Source: Rhodospirillaceae bacterium (GTDB lineage Bacteria > Pseudomonadota > Alphaproteobacteria > UBA8366 > GCA-2717185). Taken from it: a DNA stretch of 6,054 nucleotides. The DNA is taken from contig JABJJH010000020.1 in the NCBI GenBank assembly GCA_018660965.1, positions 1-6,054 of the forward strand. Direction: 5' to 3'. The position numbers were made by a program, and so were the translations under genes. This document shows positions 5,134 through 6,054 of this stretch, piece by piece. Within the stretch, counting starts at the first letter, position 1. Each line of letters begins with the position of its first letter. A model generated the notes under the pieces. It saw nothing but the letters and a program-made list of their open reading frames with translations, was not told the DNA's origin and did not search any database.

Positions 5134-6054
5134 GAGCGGATATTGTGGCGCGGACATTGGCCGAAGCGGGCGTTCGCACGGTGTTTACCTTGTCCGGCAA
5201 TCAGATTATGCCGATTTTCGACGCCTGCATCGACGTCGATATCCGATTGGTTCATGTGCGCCATGAAGCCGCCGCCGTTTACATGGCCGACGCCTGGGCG
5301 CAGATAACCGGCGAGATTGGCGTGGCGCTGGTGACCGCCGCGCCAGGGTTCGCCAACGCCCTGTCGCCGTTGTTTTCCGCCCGTGGCGCGGAAAGTCCCG
5401 TCGTGTTGTTGAGCGGCGATTCACCGGTGGCGCAACTTGGCCACGGCGCGTTTCAGGAACTCGAACAACCGGATATGTCGGCGCGCGTGACCAAGGCGTC
5501 GTTTCGCGCGGGCGCCGATATCGGTTTTGACATCGCCAGAGCGATCCGGATCGCGCGCTCAGGCCGCCCCGGTCCGGTGCATGTGGCGCTGCCGTTCGAC
5601 CTGTTGAACAATCCGGTCGCCGATGGCGTTGTCCCGCAGAAGGATCGTGGGCGGGACATCTCGCCGATGGAAGCGGGCGCGGCGCAAGCGGTGTTGTCGG
5701 CGCTGGCCGCCGCAAAACGGCCCCTGGTTCTGACCGGACCGATGCTCAACGCCAGCCGCGCCGGTTCACAGGTGCGCGAATTGGCCGACATGCTGGATGC
5801 GCCGGTCGTGCCGCTGGAAAGCCCGCGCGGTCTTCGCGATCCGTCATTGGGGATGTTCTCTGACGCGCTGGCGCGGGCCGATCTTATTGTTTCGCTGGGC
5901 AAGTCCGTGGACTTTACACTGGGGTTCGGACGCCCCCCCGCCGTGGACGCCGACTGCGCGTTTTTTGTGGTCGATCCTGACGATGGCGAGAGTGAGCGGG
6001 CGCGGCGGTTGCTTGGCGAACACCTAAGCGGCGTCGTCCGGGCGGATGCGGACG
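5127..6054 (+). CDS. Thiamine-diphosphate enzyme, acetolactate-synthase-like superfamily, 5' part only
   Basis: The frame is open from the ATG at 5127 to the window end (309 full codons); the rest lies outside. Residues 1-165 are a PYR (TPP_enzyme_N) domain. GADIVARTLAEAGVRTVFTLSG is its opening, VRHEAAAVYMADAWAQITG holds the conserved Glu47 that activates the ThDP cofactor, and the AAPGFANAL turn and GDSP...GHGAFQELEQ follow. Gln110 aligns with the AFQ glutamine of acetohydroxyacid synthases. A central TPP_enzyme_M domain starts near 184 (LVLTGPMLNA, ADLIVSLGKSVDF, FFVVDPDD). The C-terminal domain with the Mg/ThDP GDG motif is not in view. The family includes acetolactate synthase, sulfoacetaldehyde acetyltransferase, 2-hydroxyacyl-CoA lyase, benzoylformate decarboxylase-like and other carboligases or decarboxylases. 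The visible part does not decide among them, and the opening differs from biosynthetic IlvB as I recall it. The start is firm: GGGGAGG lies 7 bases upstream, and the in-frame stop TGA at 5103 leaves no earlier ATG. Confidence 0.88.
   Translation, partial: MRGADIVARTLAEAGVRTVFTLSGNQIMPIFDACIDVDIRLVHVRHEAAAVYMADAWAQITGEIGVALVTAAPGFANALSPLFSARGAESPVVLLSGDSPVAQLGHGAFQELEQPDMSARVTKASFRAGADIGFDIARAIRIARSGRPGPVHVALPFDLLNNPVADGVVPQKDRGRDISPMEAGAAQAVLSALAAAKRPLVLTGPMLNASRAGSQVRELADMLDAPVVPLESPRGLRDPSLGMFSDALARADLIVSLGKSVDFTLGFGRPPAVDADCAFFVVDPDDGESERARRLLGEHLSGVVRADAD

Noticed and set aside
5095..5307. 70-codon plus-strand frame starting upstream of the ThDP gene
   Set aside because: It has no proper RBS and overlaps the ThDP enzyme, whose start has a strong one and a conserved N-terminus.
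5206..5715. 169-codon open frame on the minus strand
   Set aside because: Arg/Pro-rich low-complexity translation opposite the conserved PYR domain of the ThDP enzyme.

Overview
The window looks like an ordinary chromosomal stretch of a GC-rich alphaproteobacterium, most likely of the Rhodospirillales type. This is inferred from high GC by eye, strong G/C third positions with unusually frequent TTG leucine codons, and the style of the proteins. All five recognisable genes lie on the + strand, and coding sequence fills nearly the whole window. I see no tRNA, rRNA, CRISPR array, insertion sequence or prophage.

Layout: (1) bases 1-515 hold the 3' part of a class V PLP-dependent enzyme of the SufS/CsdA cysteine desulfurase group. 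(2) After a 34-base gap with a good ribosome binding site comes a complete 819-residue Lon-like ATP-dependent protease (550-3009): an AAA+ domain with a long helical insertion, followed by an S16 Ser/Lys protease domain. (3) Its stop codon overlaps the GTG start of a 287-residue two-domain universal stress protein (3006-3869). (4) A 50-base spacer leads to a 372-residue alpha/beta hydrolase (3920-5038) that carries an unrecognised N-terminal helical domain. (5) An 88-base spacer with a plausible sigma-70 promoter precedes the 5' part of a thiamine-diphosphate enzyme of the acetolactate-synthase-like superfamily (5127 to the window end).

How they may work together: the protease and the stress protein are almost certainly co-translated, suggesting a shared stress or protein-quality role. 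The hydrolase is close enough to belong to the same transcript. The ThDP enzyme probably starts its own transcript. The cysteine desulfurase could share a transcript with the protease, but nothing links them functionally. I did not find a clearly new biological system. The points most worth a second look are the Lon-USP coupling, the Walker B of the protease lacking its usual glutamate, the degenerate nucleotide motifs in the stress protein, the unknown N-terminal domain of the hydrolase, and a 12-base palindrome centred on the start codon of the ThDP gene.
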